Assembly (NCBI GenBank): GCA_034429475.1
Contig: DAOUGD010000180.1
Location: forward strand, 1 to 35,219
Direction of reading: 5' to 3'
Length of the DNA: 35,219 nucleotides
DNA from: JAKQHY01 sp034429475
Lineage (GTDB): Bacteria; Chloroflexota; Anaerolineae; B4-G1; SLSP01
In this document: positions 16,122-24,065 of the stretch, piece by piece
How the letters are laid out: the number at the start of each line of letters is the position of its first letter
Numbering within the stretch: position 1 is the stretch's first letter
Program-made: the position numbers and the translations under genes
Notes under the pieces: model-generated
The model's input: only the letters and a program-made list of their open reading frames with translations
The model's database searches: none
Told to the model about the DNA's origin: nothing

Positions 16122-19100
16122 ATGCGCGCTCTTCGCTGTTTGATTTTGGGATGTTTGCTGTTGGGCGTGGTTTTGTCGCCCTCCGCGTCGGCGCAGACGC
16201 TGATCCCGCCGGTGTGGGACATCGTCGCTGACGATTTCGAGGGCGGCGACCTGTCGGCGTGGACGTTGGGGGGAACGGAAACTGCCAGTCTGTTGCCCGG
16301 CGGCGGATATGGCGGGTCAACGGGATTATCCATCTCCGTCGGGCAAGATCAAAATACCATCGAGCAGAGCCGCTTCGCCAAAGCCGAGGAGGGCTATCTC
16401 ACGTTCTGGTTCAATCCCAACCACGTGAGCATCCCCGACCCCTTCACTTACTGGCTGCCGGGCACTTCGCTCTACGTCGCCGGCATCGTCAGCTCCGAGT
16501 CGTGGTGGCCGCCGCTGGTCACGCTGTACGTGCGCCACGAGACGGGTGTGGGCTACAAGGGCTTCCTCGCCTGGCCCAACGGCGCATCGAACCATTACGA
16601 CACGGCGAACCAGTTCGATATCGCGCCCGGCTGGCAGAAAATCAGCCTCGGCTATCGCATTGACGAGTGGGTGGCCGTCTGGATTGATGGACAACTTGTG
16701 CGCATCGGCGATCCGGGCGACAACCTGGATACTTATGGCGACGTGATCTACCTGGGCAAGGCCAACGAAAACAGCGAGATCACCCCTTCCGGCGCGTTGC
16801 TCTTCGACAACGCGGCCTTCCAGATTCCGCGCCTGACCCATCTATGGGTGGACGCCGACCACGGCAGCGACGACAACGACGGTCTGACCTCCGCCACGGC
16901 CTTCAGGACGATCCAGAAAGCCGCCGACAAGGCCGGGCCGGGCGTCACGGTCCACATCCTGCCCGGCGTTTACCGCGAGACGGTGTGGCCGGCGCTGAAC
17001 GGCACGGCTGCCGAACCGATCCGCTATCGCGCCGAGAACGGCCCCGGCACGGTCGCCCTGCGCGGCTCCGAGCCATCCTCGGCGCTGAGTTGGACGCAGT
17101 TGACGACCAACCCCATCGGGCTGCCGGCGGGGGTGGATCCGACCAATCTCTACTACGCCGATCTTTCTGTTTGGGGACTGGACGCCGCGCCGCGTTTCGT
17201 GGTCGAGCTGGACGGCGATGGTGAGATCGCCGCCCGGCTGCCTCTGGCCCGCGAACCCGACTGGCAGGTGACGACCGAGTGGAAGACGCACGAGTTCTGG
17301 TGGGCCGCCGACGGCGGTTCCACGCCGGCGCCCTGTGTGCCAAATCCCGACGATGCGAACTGCGATCTGGCGAGCCGTTCTATGACGCAGTTGACCGACC
17401 GCACCAACGACGCGGAGCCGGTGGGCGTCGAGGCCGGCAATCTGACGACGCTCGGCGATTTGACCGGCGGCACGCTGGTGGCGATTGACACGTACCAGGG
17501 GCACTACGTTTACCGGCGCGCGATCACCGCGCACGACGTGGGCGCGGGACGCATCACCGTGGATCGCGTCTGCGAGCACGACGGCGGCTCCGGCAATCCC
17601 GGCCTGGGGTGGGGGAGCAAGTATTACGTCGAGAACAAACCCTCCTTGCTCGACACGCCCGGTGAGTGGTGGTATGACGCCGCGACGGGGCGACTTTACC
17701 TCTGGCCGCGCACGGCGGGAAATCCGGCGACGCAATCCATCGAGATTTCACGGCGGGATCACGGGTTCAAGCTCAAGAATCGCTCGTACACCACCCTGGA
17801 CGGCCTGACCATCGAAATTCTCGACGGGGCGGCGGTTTATCTGGCGGATTGGGAGCAGGAGCACGCCTACGACGACATCGTGCGCAATGTCACTTTGCGT
17901 TACGCCAACTGGGGCGTCTACGTCGAGCAGTCGGTGTACCCGGCGTCGCGGCCGGGCGATGTGATTGACGGGTTCGTGTTGGAGAACTCGGAGATTTCCT
18001 ATATGGACAGCCTCGCCATCCGGCTGATTGACTGGTGGGCGAACGGCGCCGCGGCGGATTCCTTCATCCGGCCAGGGGTGCGCAACACTGTCATCCGCGA
18101 CAATGAGATGCACCACCTGGGCTTCCGCACTGACGGCGACAACGCGGTAGGGCTGTCGTTCACCCACGCCAACCAGTTGCGCTTCGAGCGGAATCACGTG
18201 CATCACGTGGCGCACAACGGCGTCCAGTTCTCGCAATCGGTCATTCAGTCGGACAAGACGTATGGTTTCACGCCGGATGAGATCAAAACGGGCGAGATTT
18301 TGATCAAGGACAACGTCTTTGAGAAGGCCTGTCAACTCACCACCGACTGCGGCGGGCTGAAGTTCTGGGGATCGCCGCCGGACCAGCACGTTTTTCGGGA
18401 TGTGCTGATCACGGGCAACGTCTTCCGCGACAGCGTCGGCTGGACCTACGTGTCCGAGAAGCGCGGGCGCTGGTCGGGCGGGGACGGGAGCCAGGTGCAG
18501 GGCCTGGGGGCGTTTGGCCTGTACGTGGATCATGCCAGCGGCATCCACGCCTACCGCAACGTGGCCTACAACAATTCGCACGAGGGCTACTCCCTTTCCG
18601 GGGTATGGCGCGATGGCCCAATCGTCTACGTCAACAACGTTGCGGCCAACTCGCTCTACGGCATCGTGTTGGGCGGCGGCTACGACACGCACGGCAACTA
18701 CGACACGCGGATACTCAACAACATCCTGGTCAACAACGAGGCGTTTGGGATGTCCATCAACTATTCCGCCGGGCGCACTGAAGCTTTGGTGATTGATCAC
18801 AATCTTTACCACGCCAACGGCTGGGGGCCGCTGTGGCTCGCTGGGCCGATCGTCGTCCGCGAGGACGGTTCGTGGAACCCTTACGAGACGCTGGCCGAGG
18901 CGCAGGCAGCCACGCCGTGGGAGGATCACGGACTGGAGGGCGTCCCGGCTTTCTACGATTACGATGTGGACGACCATGATTTGCACGACGGCTCCTGGCC
19001 TGATTTTCACCTCACCTCGGCCAGCACGGCTGCCATTGACCACGGCACGACGGCGCTGCCCGCTTCGCTGGTCGCGCTGCTGGACGCCTTCGGCGTGACC

Positions 19101-19481
19101 GACTCCCCCAGGGGCAGCGCGTGGGACATCGGGCGCTACGAGGCCGGCTTCACTCTCCGCGCCGCGCCGACGGCGCAAGCCCTGGCTGTGGGCGGGACGG
19201 CGCGGTTTGCTCTGAGCCTCTATCCGCCCGACCTGCCGCACGCGGTCACGCTGACCCTGGGCAGCGCACCGGCAGGTTTCGCCGGCGCGCTCAGTTCAGA
19301 CGTTATCGCGCCGAATGAGATCGTCACGCTCACCGTCACCCACGATGGATCGGTGTCCGGGCAGGGGACGTGGAGCGCGTTCACGGTTCAGGGGGCCAGC
19401 AACGGATTTACCGACACCGTCGAAGTGGCGTTGCTGGTGGGAGGAGAGCGGGTCTATCTGCCGCTGGTGCTGCGGCACTAG
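16122..19481 (+). CDS. secreted right-handed beta-helix protein with LamG-like N-terminal domain
   Basis: This secreted protein of 1119 residues has a signal peptide ending about residue 24 (SPSASA). A concanavalin/LamG-like beta-sandwich (about 35-235, DDFEGGDLSAWTLGG) is followed by a DUF1565-type entry (LWVDADHGSDDNDGL, then VHILPGVYRETV). A very long parallel beta-helix (about 290-980) has repeated N-x-V/I and H-N-x-V turns such as FERNHVHHVAHNGVQFS. A C-terminal beta-sandwich ends in RVYLPLVLRH, the same type of tail as the upstream paralogue. GGGAGGG precedes the ATG. It probably acts on or binds a polysaccharide outside the cell; no active site is assigned. It may be co-transcribed with 13769-16009. 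Confidence 0.82.
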   Translation: MRALRCLILGCLLLGVVLSPSASAQTLIPPVWDIVADDFEGGDLSAWTLGGTETASLLPGGGYGGSTGLSISVGQDQNTIEQSRFAKAEEGYLTFWFNPNHVSIPDPFTYWLPGTSLYVAGIVSSESWWPPLVTLYVRHETGVGYKGFLAWPNGASNHYDTANQFDIAPGWQKISLGYRIDEWVAVWIDGQLVRIGDPGDNLDTYGDVIYLGKANENSEITPSGALLFDNAAFQIPRLTHLWVDADHGSDDNDGLTSATAFRTIQKAADKAGPGVTVHILPGVYRETVWPALNGTAAEPIRYRAENGPGTVALRGSEPSSALSWTQLTTNPIGLPAGVDPTNLYYADLSVWGLDAAPRFVVELDGDGEIAARLPLAREPDWQVTTEWKTHEFWWAADGGSTPAPCVPNPDDANCDLASRSMTQLTDRTNDAEPVGVEAGNLTTLGDLTGGTLVAIDTYQGHYVYRRAITAHDVGAGRITVDRVCEHDGGSGNPGLGWGSKYYVENKPSLLDTPGEWWYDAATGRLYLWPRTAGNPATQSIEISRRDHGFKLKNRSYTTLDGLTIEILDGAAVYLADWEQEHAYDDIVRNVTLRYANWGVYVEQSVYPASRPGDVIDGFVLENSEISYMDSLAIRLIDWWANGAAADSFIRPGVRNTVIRDNEMHHLGFRTDGDNAVGLSFTHANQLRFERNHVHHVAHNGVQFSQSVIQSDKTYGFTPDEIKTGEILIKDNVFEKACQLTTDCGGLKFWGSPPDQHVFRDVLITGNVFRDSVGWTYVSEKRGRWSGGDGSQVQGLGAFGLYVDHASGIHAYRNVAYNNSHEGYSLSGVWRDGPIVYVNNVAANSLYGIVLGGGYDTHGNYDTRILNNILVNNEAFGMSINYSAGRTEALVIDHNLYHANGWGPLWLAGPIVVREDGSWNPYETLAEAQAATPWEDHGLEGVPAFYDYDVDDHDLHDGSWPDFHLTSASTAAIDHGTTALPASLVALLDAFGVTDSPRGSAWDIGRYEAGFTLRAAPTAQALAVGGTARFALSLYPPDLPHAVTLTLGSAPAGFAGALSSDVIAPNEIVTLTVTHDGSVSGQGTWSAFTVQGASNGFTDTVEVALLVGGERVYLPLVLRH

Positions 19482-19507
19482 GGGGCTTGCGGCGGTGAAA
19501 CGGTTAT

Positions 19508-19535
19508 TTGACTTTTCTAACGACTATCATACGAT
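19508..19535 (+). promoter_or_regulatory. sigma-70-type promoter for the MinD-to-cyclase cluster
   Basis: TTGACT (19508-19513) and TACGAT (19530-19535) have 16-bp spacing in an AT-rich stretch. The same -10 hexamer occurs in the SPFH promoter at 31651-31679. The start site would be about 35 bases before the ATG at 19576. Confidence 0.6.
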
Positions 19536-19575
19536 AGGATTAGTGTTTATCGCGATTAGTGAAAGGGGGTAAAGT

Positions 19576-20349
19576 ATGTCGAAAATTATTTCGGTCCATT
19601 CTTTCCGCGGCGGTACGGGAAAATCCAACTTGACGGCCAATCTCACGGCGTTGGTTGCCCAAAAGGGGTATCGGGTGGGCGTCGTGGATACGGACATTCA
19701 GTCGCCCGGCATCCACGTCATCTTCGGGATGGACGAGGACAAGATGGACAGGGCGCTCAACGATTATTTGTGGGGGCGCTGCGCGATTGAAGAGACCGCC
19801 TACGATGTCAGCCCGGTGTTGAAGATTGATGGGGGCGAAGTGGCCGTGATGGGCGGGGGCATCTACCTGATTCCTTCCAGCATCAAGGTGGGGGAAATCG
19901 CCCGCATCCTCCGCGAGGGCTATGATGTCAGTATGCTCAATGATGGCTTCCAGGACCTCATCAGCCGCCTCAATTTGGACTACCTGTTCATTGATACGCA
20001 TCCCGGCCTCAATGAGGAAACGCTGCTTTCGATTGCTATTTCCGACATTTTCCTGCTCATCCTGCGCCCAGATCAACAGGATTTTCAGGGCACGGCTGTC
20101 ACCGTCGAGGTGGCGCGCAAACTGGACGTGCCCAAGATGCTGCTGGTGGTCAACAAGGCGTTGCCCTCCTTTGATTTCGACGCGCTCAAAAAGCAGGTTG
20201 AGAACACTTACCAGGCGCTGGTCGCCGCCGTCTTGCCCCTATCGGAGGACATGGTGCGGCTTGCCAGTAAGGGCGTCTTCAGCCTGACCTACCCTGACCA
20301 TCCCCTCACCCAATGTTACCGGGAGATTGCCAGACAGGTGATGGCGTAA
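19576..20349 (+). CDS. MinD/ParA-like P-loop ATPase
   Basis: This 257-residue SIMIBI-class ATPase has the deviant Walker A SFRGGTGKSN (residues 9-18) at its N-terminus, VVDTDIQSPGIH (switch I) near 38-49 and FIDTHPGLNE (Walker B/switch II) near 138-147. A MinD-like C-terminal half lacks an obvious membrane-targeting amphipathic helix. The usual signature lysine of the deviant Walker A (KGGxGKS/T) is arginine here (Arg11, codon CGC). The strong ribosome-binding site AAAGGGGGT precedes the ATG. It is the first gene of the cluster and ends nine bases before the next start. MinD/ParA proteins act as ATP-driven spatial or assembly switches; what it positions or regulates here is unknown. Confidence 0.88.
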   Translation: MSKIISVHSFRGGTGKSNLTANLTALVAQKGYRVGVVDTDIQSPGIHVIFGMDEDKMDRALNDYLWGRCAIEETAYDVSPVLKIDGGEVAVMGGGIYLIPSSIKVGEIARILREGYDVSMLNDGFQDLISRLNLDYLFIDTHPGLNEETLLSIAISDIFLLILRPDQQDFQGTAVTVEVARKLDVPKMLLVVNKALPSFDFDALKKQVENTYQALVAAVLPLSEDMVRLASKGVFSLTYPDHPLTQCYREIARQVMA

Positions 20350-20358
20350 GGGAGTGCT

Positions 20359-20718
20359 GTGAATACAGGACTATTCGAGCAGTTACAGCGGAAGCTGGCG
20401 GATCAGGAGGTTGCGGGCGGCCTGACGATGACTGAAGTCCTCACGATGCCCGCCCCTTTGCGCCGATTGGTGAATTGGATGTTGCGCCAGCCCCCTGTCG
20501 CCTTTGAGGATGTGATGGCCTTCCTTGAAGGGGACGCGGCAACGACGCACGCCATGTTGGAAACGTTGGTCGAAAAAGGGATCGCGCAGTCTGGGGCCGA
20601 CGGCGAAACGCTGCGTTATCGCGTGCAGATTGCCCCTCGGCGTGGCCGTCCCATCCCCTTGAATATCTGGGAATCTCTGGAAGAAAAAATCCAGAGCAAA
20701 CAGGAGCGTGAACCATGA
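20359..20718 (+). CDS. small putative winged-helix protein
   Basis: I do not recognise a named family. The 119-residue product is soluble and helical. The pattern FEDVMAFLEG, then TTHAMLETLVEKGIAQSG and LRYRVQ (about residues 45-92) looks like a winged helix, with a recognition helix followed by a beta-wing; a basic stretch (APRRGRP) follows. It starts with GTG preceded by AAGGGAG, which overlaps the stop of the MinD-like gene. Its stop overlaps the next ATG by four bases (ATGA). A role as partner or DNA-binding adaptor of the MinD-like ATPase is possible but inferred from position only. Confidence 0.65.
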   Translation: MNTGLFEQLQRKLADQEVAGGLTMTEVLTMPAPLRRLVNWMLRQPPVAFEDVMAFLEGDAATTHAMLETLVEKGIAQSGADGETLRYRVQIAPRRGRPIPLNIWESLEEKIQSKQEREP

Positions 20719-20927
20719 AGTGTTTCTTTTGTGAGCAACCTGCGCAGGGAGTATGCCGTTTCTGTGGTCGGGCGATCTGCAAGGATCACGCCAAAACTTC
20801 GCCCTACATCATCACTGTGTACGTCGGGAAGGATAATGTGCCGAAATCCATTGTCGTCGCCGACGCGCTTTACTGTGGGACGTGCAAGCCGCACCCTGAG
20901 CCTGTGGAGATACCGGAGATTTATTGA
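20715..20927 (+). CDS. small zinc-finger (B-box-like) protein
   Basis: This 70-residue protein carries an N-terminal zinc site of the form C-x2-C-x7-C-x2-C-x4-C-x2-H (MKCFFCEQPAQGVCRFCGR, then ICKDH), followed by a beta-strand region and a further CGTC pair (residues 54-57). The spacing resembles a B-box or treble-clef zinc ribbon, generally a protein-interaction module. CAGGAG precedes the ATG. The gene overlaps both neighbours by four bases (ATGA with the preceding gene, TTGA with the following gene), so its product is likely made in fixed ratio with them. Confidence 0.72.
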   Translation: MKCFFCEQPAQGVCRFCGRAICKDHAKTSPYIITVYVGKDNVPKSIVVADALYCGTCKPHPEPVEIPEIY

Positions 20928-22285
20928 AAGTGAAAGAACGCCTCCAACAGGCCCTCAACATTCGCGCCGACGAGTGGGGCCTCTTGTTGGTTCTGATTGC
21001 CCTCATCGCCCTCAACACCATGGCGTTGGAGAGTGCTGATGTAGTCGCCACCAGCAGCTATTTGGGACGACTGGGGATGTCCGCCCTTCCCCTGTTGTGG
21101 GTCGTGGATATGGTGGTGATTCTGCTGTCGTCCGCCCTCTACACGCTGATTGCCGACCGTTTTCCCCGCCGCACCTTGATGCAGGGGTTGATGCTCGGAT
21201 TTGGGCTTTCCCTGCTCATCATCCGGCTGCTCATTGCCTACAGTTCCCCCAACCTCATCTATACCCTGCTCTACATTTTAGTGGATCAACAGCTCATTCT
21301 CTTCCCCCTGAGTTTCTGGGCCTTGGCGAACGACCATTACAACGTCGCTGCCAGCAAACGGCTGTTTCCCCTCATTGCGGCCGGGGGACTCGTCGGTAAC
21401 GTGGTCGGCAACGGCCTGGCCGGCCAATCCGCCATCTTGCTGGGGCGTTGGGGGTTTTCTAGCGACGATCTGCTGTTTGTCTGCGGAGCGTTGTTCTTCC
21501 TGACGTGGGGCGTCGTGACGGCGGCTTTCCCCAAGAGGAAAGACCTGCCGACGCCGCAACCGTCCGAACAGGCGGGCGGCCTCCGCGAGACCTGGGAGGT
21601 CGGGCGGGAGTTTGTCAAAAACGTTCCCTTGTTCCGCTACCTCTTTCTGGCGCTCCTTCTGAGCGAAATCGTTTTGACGATCATCGAATACCATTTCCTG
21701 GCTCAGACGACCGCGCAATTTGCCGACCCGCTCCAATTTCAGACCTTCTACGGCCTCTACAAAGCTGCATTGACCATCCTTTCGCTCTTGTTGCAACTCT
21801 TCGTCGCCGGTCGGCTGCTGGAAAAAATCGGCCTAAAAAATGTGTTCTTCATTTATCCGGCGCTGCTCTGCGTCGGCTCGCTGGCGGCGATCACCTTTCT
21901 CAACGTTGTGAGCGCCGTGGGCGCCAACCTCAGCGCGCGCATCGCCCTCAATGCCATCGAAAACCCAGCCCGAAAATCCGTTCAGGGTTTAATCCCGGAC
22001 GCCAAGCGCGGGCGCGTCGGCGCGTTTTTGGATAGCTATGTGTATGCGGGAGGCACGCTGGTGGGCTGTTTCATCCTGGAAGTGTGGATTCTTCTGGGCG
22101 AAAACGCGCTTCTCAGTCCACAAGCCGTCATTATCGGTTATAATACAGTTGGAGTTATCGCTGGCGCGATGACCCTGTGGATTGTTTCCCGCTTGCACAA
22201 AACCTACGACGAAAGCCTGTGGCATCCGTGGTTGGCGCGACGCAAGCGGCGCAGTGTGGCAAGCGAACTGTTGGAGGATTTATGA
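20924..22285 (+). CDS. nucleotide transporter (Npt1/Npt2, ATP/ADP translocase-like) family membrane protein
   Basis: This 453-residue polytopic membrane protein has about 10-12 hydrophobic segments. The block KRLFPLIAAGGLVGNVVGNG (about residues 143-162) and the second-half ARIALNAIENPARKSVQGL (about 338-356) are characteristic of MFS-like proteins related to the bacterial/plastid ATP/ADP translocases. The C-terminal 25 residues are basic and cytoplasmic. The start is TTG at 20924, with GGAG six bases upstream, overlapping the preceding stop; GTG 20930 is an alternative. No HEAT or cyclic-nucleotide-binding domain is attached, unlike many free-living homologues. The next ATG overlaps its stop (ATGA). 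The transported solute is unknown; nucleotide or polyamine-related substrates are guesses from context. Confidence 0.68.
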   Translation: MKVKERLQQALNIRADEWGLLLVLIALIALNTMALESADVVATSSYLGRLGMSALPLLWVVDMVVILLSSALYTLIADRFPRRTLMQGLMLGFGLSLLIIRLLIAYSSPNLIYTLLYILVDQQLILFPLSFWALANDHYNVAASKRLFPLIAAGGLVGNVVGNGLAGQSAILLGRWGFSSDDLLFVCGALFFLTWGVVTAAFPKRKDLPTPQPSEQAGGLRETWEVGREFVKNVPLFRYLFLALLLSEIVLTIIEYHFLAQTTAQFADPLQFQTFYGLYKAALTILSLLLQLFVAGRLLEKIGLKNVFFIYPALLCVGSLAAITFLNVVSAVGANLSARIALNAIENPARKSVQGLIPDAKRGRVGAFLDSYVYAGGTLVGCFILEVWILLGENALLSPQAVIIGYNTVGVIAGAMTLWIVSRLHKTYDESLWHPWLARRKRRSVASELLEDL

Positions 22286-22635
22286 TTGCCGGGATTCATT
22301 ATGCTGTTGATTTTTTGGAAATGGAAGACGCCCAGGTGCTCAACGACCCTGAAAAACTTGTCACTTATATGCAACACACGATTGAGGTCGCCGGCCTGGA
22401 CATCGTTGGCGAGCCACTCATCCACAGATTTGAGCCGCATGGGATCACTTACCTGGTCTTGCTGGCACAATCGCACCTGGCGGTTCACACCTGGCCCGAA
22501 CATCGCTATATGGCGGTAGATTTCTTTACCTGCGGCGACCCGGTTGAGGGGCAAAAAGCTTACGAAGGGTTGAAGCTGCGGATTCCCTGCGGGCACGTCG
22601 TCGAACACGTCTTTGAGAGGCGCACAACCCTATGA
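22282..22635 (+). CDS. speD: SpeD-type pyruvoyl decarboxylase (S-adenosylmethionine decarboxylase family)
   Basis: This 117-residue proenzyme of the short bacterial/archaeal class contains the self-cleavage and active-site block SHLAVHTWPE, followed by AVDFFTCGD. Ser64 would become the pyruvoyl group, and His69 and Cys84 match the processing and catalytic residues of the Thermotoga enzyme. The residue before the cleaved serine is Gln63, where Glu is usual in this class. GGAGG precedes the ATG, which overlaps the transporter's stop by four bases, and its own stop overlaps speE in the same way. Canonical members make decarboxylated SAM for aminopropyl transfer. Some SpeD homologues are reported to decarboxylate arginine or ornithine instead, so substrate identity should be treated as open. 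Confidence 0.88.
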   Translation: MIAGIHYAVDFLEMEDAQVLNDPEKLVTYMQHTIEVAGLDIVGEPLIHRFEPHGITYLVLLAQSHLAVHTWPEHRYMAVDFFTCGDPVEGQKAYEGLKLRIPCGHVVEHVFERRTTL

Positions 22636-23450
22636 ACCACTATCACGAGCGATTAGGTCAGGGGGAAGAGCGGGTTTTTACGATTGAGGAAACCGTTTAC
22701 CAGGGGGAAACGGCCTTTCAACAGGTGGACATCATCCGCGCCACGGGTTACGGGCGAGTGCTCTTTCTCAACGGAGAACGCCAGAGCAGTGAGGCCGATG
22801 AGTTCATCTATCACGAAATGATCGTTCATCCGGTGCTGTTTCGGCATCCCGCGCCCCGGCGCATCTTCATCGCCGGCGGCGGCGAAGGCGCCGTCGGGCG
22901 CGAAATCCTCAAGCATAAGACCGTAGAGCAGGTCACGCAGGTGGATATTGACGGGCAGCTCATCGAACTGTGTCGCCGTTATTTGCCGACCTGGAGCCAG
23001 GGCGCTTACGAAGACCCGCGCCTGGCCCTCGTCATCGGCGACGCCCTGGCATACCTGCGCCAAACCGACGAGCGTTACGATGTGATCTTCCTCGACTTGC
23101 CGGAGTGGTCGCCGGACACGCCCGCGCGCGAGTTGTACACCCCCGAATTTTACGCCCTGGTTCGCCAGCGGTTGACGCCCGGCGGATTGATGGCCTTGCA
23201 AGTCGGCCCGGTCCACCCGGTCCATAGCGCCCCCTTTTTGAATGTAGCGCGGCGGGTGCGCGCGGCGTTCAACCACGTGATCCTCTACCCGGTCACGGAA
23301 CTGCGCTGGGGCTTCGGCATCTGCGCGGACGCGGCCCCACCCGCCGACCTATTCGACGCGCCGCGCCTTTCCGCGCCGCTGCGGTATTACAACGCCCAGC
23401 TCCACCTCCACCTCGGCGCGCTCCCTACCTACATCCAAGAAGCGCTTTAG
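22632..23450 (+). CDS. speE: spermidine synthase-like aminopropyltransferase
   Basis: The 272-residue product has an N-terminal beta-domain (VLFLNGERQSSEADEFIYHE, about 43-62) and a Rossmann methyltransferase-fold domain. The cofactor motif is GGGEGAVGRE (82-91), VDID is at 104-107 and GDA lies around 137. In canonical enzymes the catalytic loop reads D-(S/L)-(S/T)-D-P; here it is DLPEW, keeping Asp155 but replacing the second Asp with Glu158. The tail of the loop (TPARELYTPEFY) resembles the thermospermine/agmatine aminopropyltransferase branch. It is directly coupled to speD (ATGA overlap), so the pair most likely makes a polyamine or related amine. The altered loop suggests a non-standard acceptor. 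Confidence 0.85.
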   Translation: MNHYHERLGQGEERVFTIEETVYQGETAFQQVDIIRATGYGRVLFLNGERQSSEADEFIYHEMIVHPVLFRHPAPRRIFIAGGGEGAVGREILKHKTVEQVTQVDIDGQLIELCRRYLPTWSQGAYEDPRLALVIGDALAYLRQTDERYDVIFLDLPEWSPDTPARELYTPEFYALVRQRLTPGGLMALQVGPVHPVHSAPFLNVARRVRAAFNHVILYPVTELRWGFGICADAAPPADLFDAPRLSAPLRYYNAQLHLHLGALPTYIQEAL

Positions 23451-23452
23451 CG

Positions 23453-23992
23453 ATGTCCCTGTCGGTTCTGCAAGCAGAATGGTTTGAGAGGCTGGAAACG
23501 CTCCATCAGCGCACTGCTGGCGAGTCGGGGCTGGATTGCGCGGCGCGCTGCACGGCGCGCTGTTGTCCCCACGCGGCCATGGCAACGCAGTCGCCGGCGT
23601 ATACCGTCAGCCACGTGGCGATTATGCTGCCCTTTGAAATGGAGTACATCCTGGCACAGACCGACGTGGATCCGGCGCGCCTCCGGCGCGCGCCCGTCGA
23701 AATCGCTCCCGGCCTCGTCCATGCCATCGGCTTTGCCACCGTAGAGACCCCTTGCCCCTTCCTGACTGCCGATTTTCGCTGTTCCGCTTACCCCATTCGC
23801 CCGCTGGATTGCCGCAGCTTTCCCCTGACGCCCGTCTTTGGCCTGGATGGCGCTTTGGATTTCCGCCTGACCGCGACCTGCCCCTCGTTGGACACTTTTT
23901 CACCCACTTACCAGGAACGCCTCAAAACGGTCTGGCGCGACTTGCTGCCGCACCTATCCATAGCTTATCGAATGTTATATAATCAGTTATAG
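23453..23992 (+). CDS. YkgJ-family cysteine cluster (zinc/iron-chelating) protein
   Basis: This 179-residue soluble protein has the PF03692 pattern: CAARCTARCCPHA near residue 29, CPFL near 99, then CSAYPIRPLDCRSFPL near 108 and a final Cys near 141. These cysteines are expected to bind a metal or an Fe-S centre; no reaction is established for the family. It begins two bases after the speE stop. It is the last member of the tightly packed run, since a 73-base gap with a hairpin follows. Confidence 0.85.
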   Translation: MSLSVLQAEWFERLETLHQRTAGESGLDCAARCTARCCPHAAMATQSPAYTVSHVAIMLPFEMEYILAQTDVDPARLRRAPVEIAPGLVHAIGFATVETPCPFLTADFRCSAYPIRPLDCRSFPLTPVFGLDGALDFRLTATCPSLDTFSPTYQERLKTVWRDLLPHLSIAYRMLYNQL

Positions 23993-23997
23993 GAGAA

Positions 23998-24042
23998 GGC
24001 TGGCGCGCCGCTTCGCGGCCCCCAGGTTTTCACAGTCCAGCC
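23998..24042 (+). other. inverted repeat in the gap before the HAMP receptor gene
   Basis: GGCTGG (23998-24003) pairs with CCAGCC (24037-24042), and GCCGC-TTC-GCGGC forms an inner hairpin. A weak GGTTTTC follows the inner stem. It may attenuate transcription between the first seven genes and the receptor/cyclase pair, but the T-run is poor. Confidence 0.35.
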
Positions 24043-24065
24043 TATTGACTTTTCAGGAGATTGTT

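Noticed and set aside
17748..19241. Long minus-strand open frame opposite the second beta-helix gene
   Set aside because: It is an antisense shadow of high-GC coding sequence with an Arg/Val-rich composition and no motif.
23978..23983. TATAAT at the end of the YkgJ gene as a promoter for the receptor/cyclase pair
   Set aside because: The -10 is perfect but the hexamer 17 bases upstream (TATCCA) is not a -35 and no extended TG is present; left as unproven.
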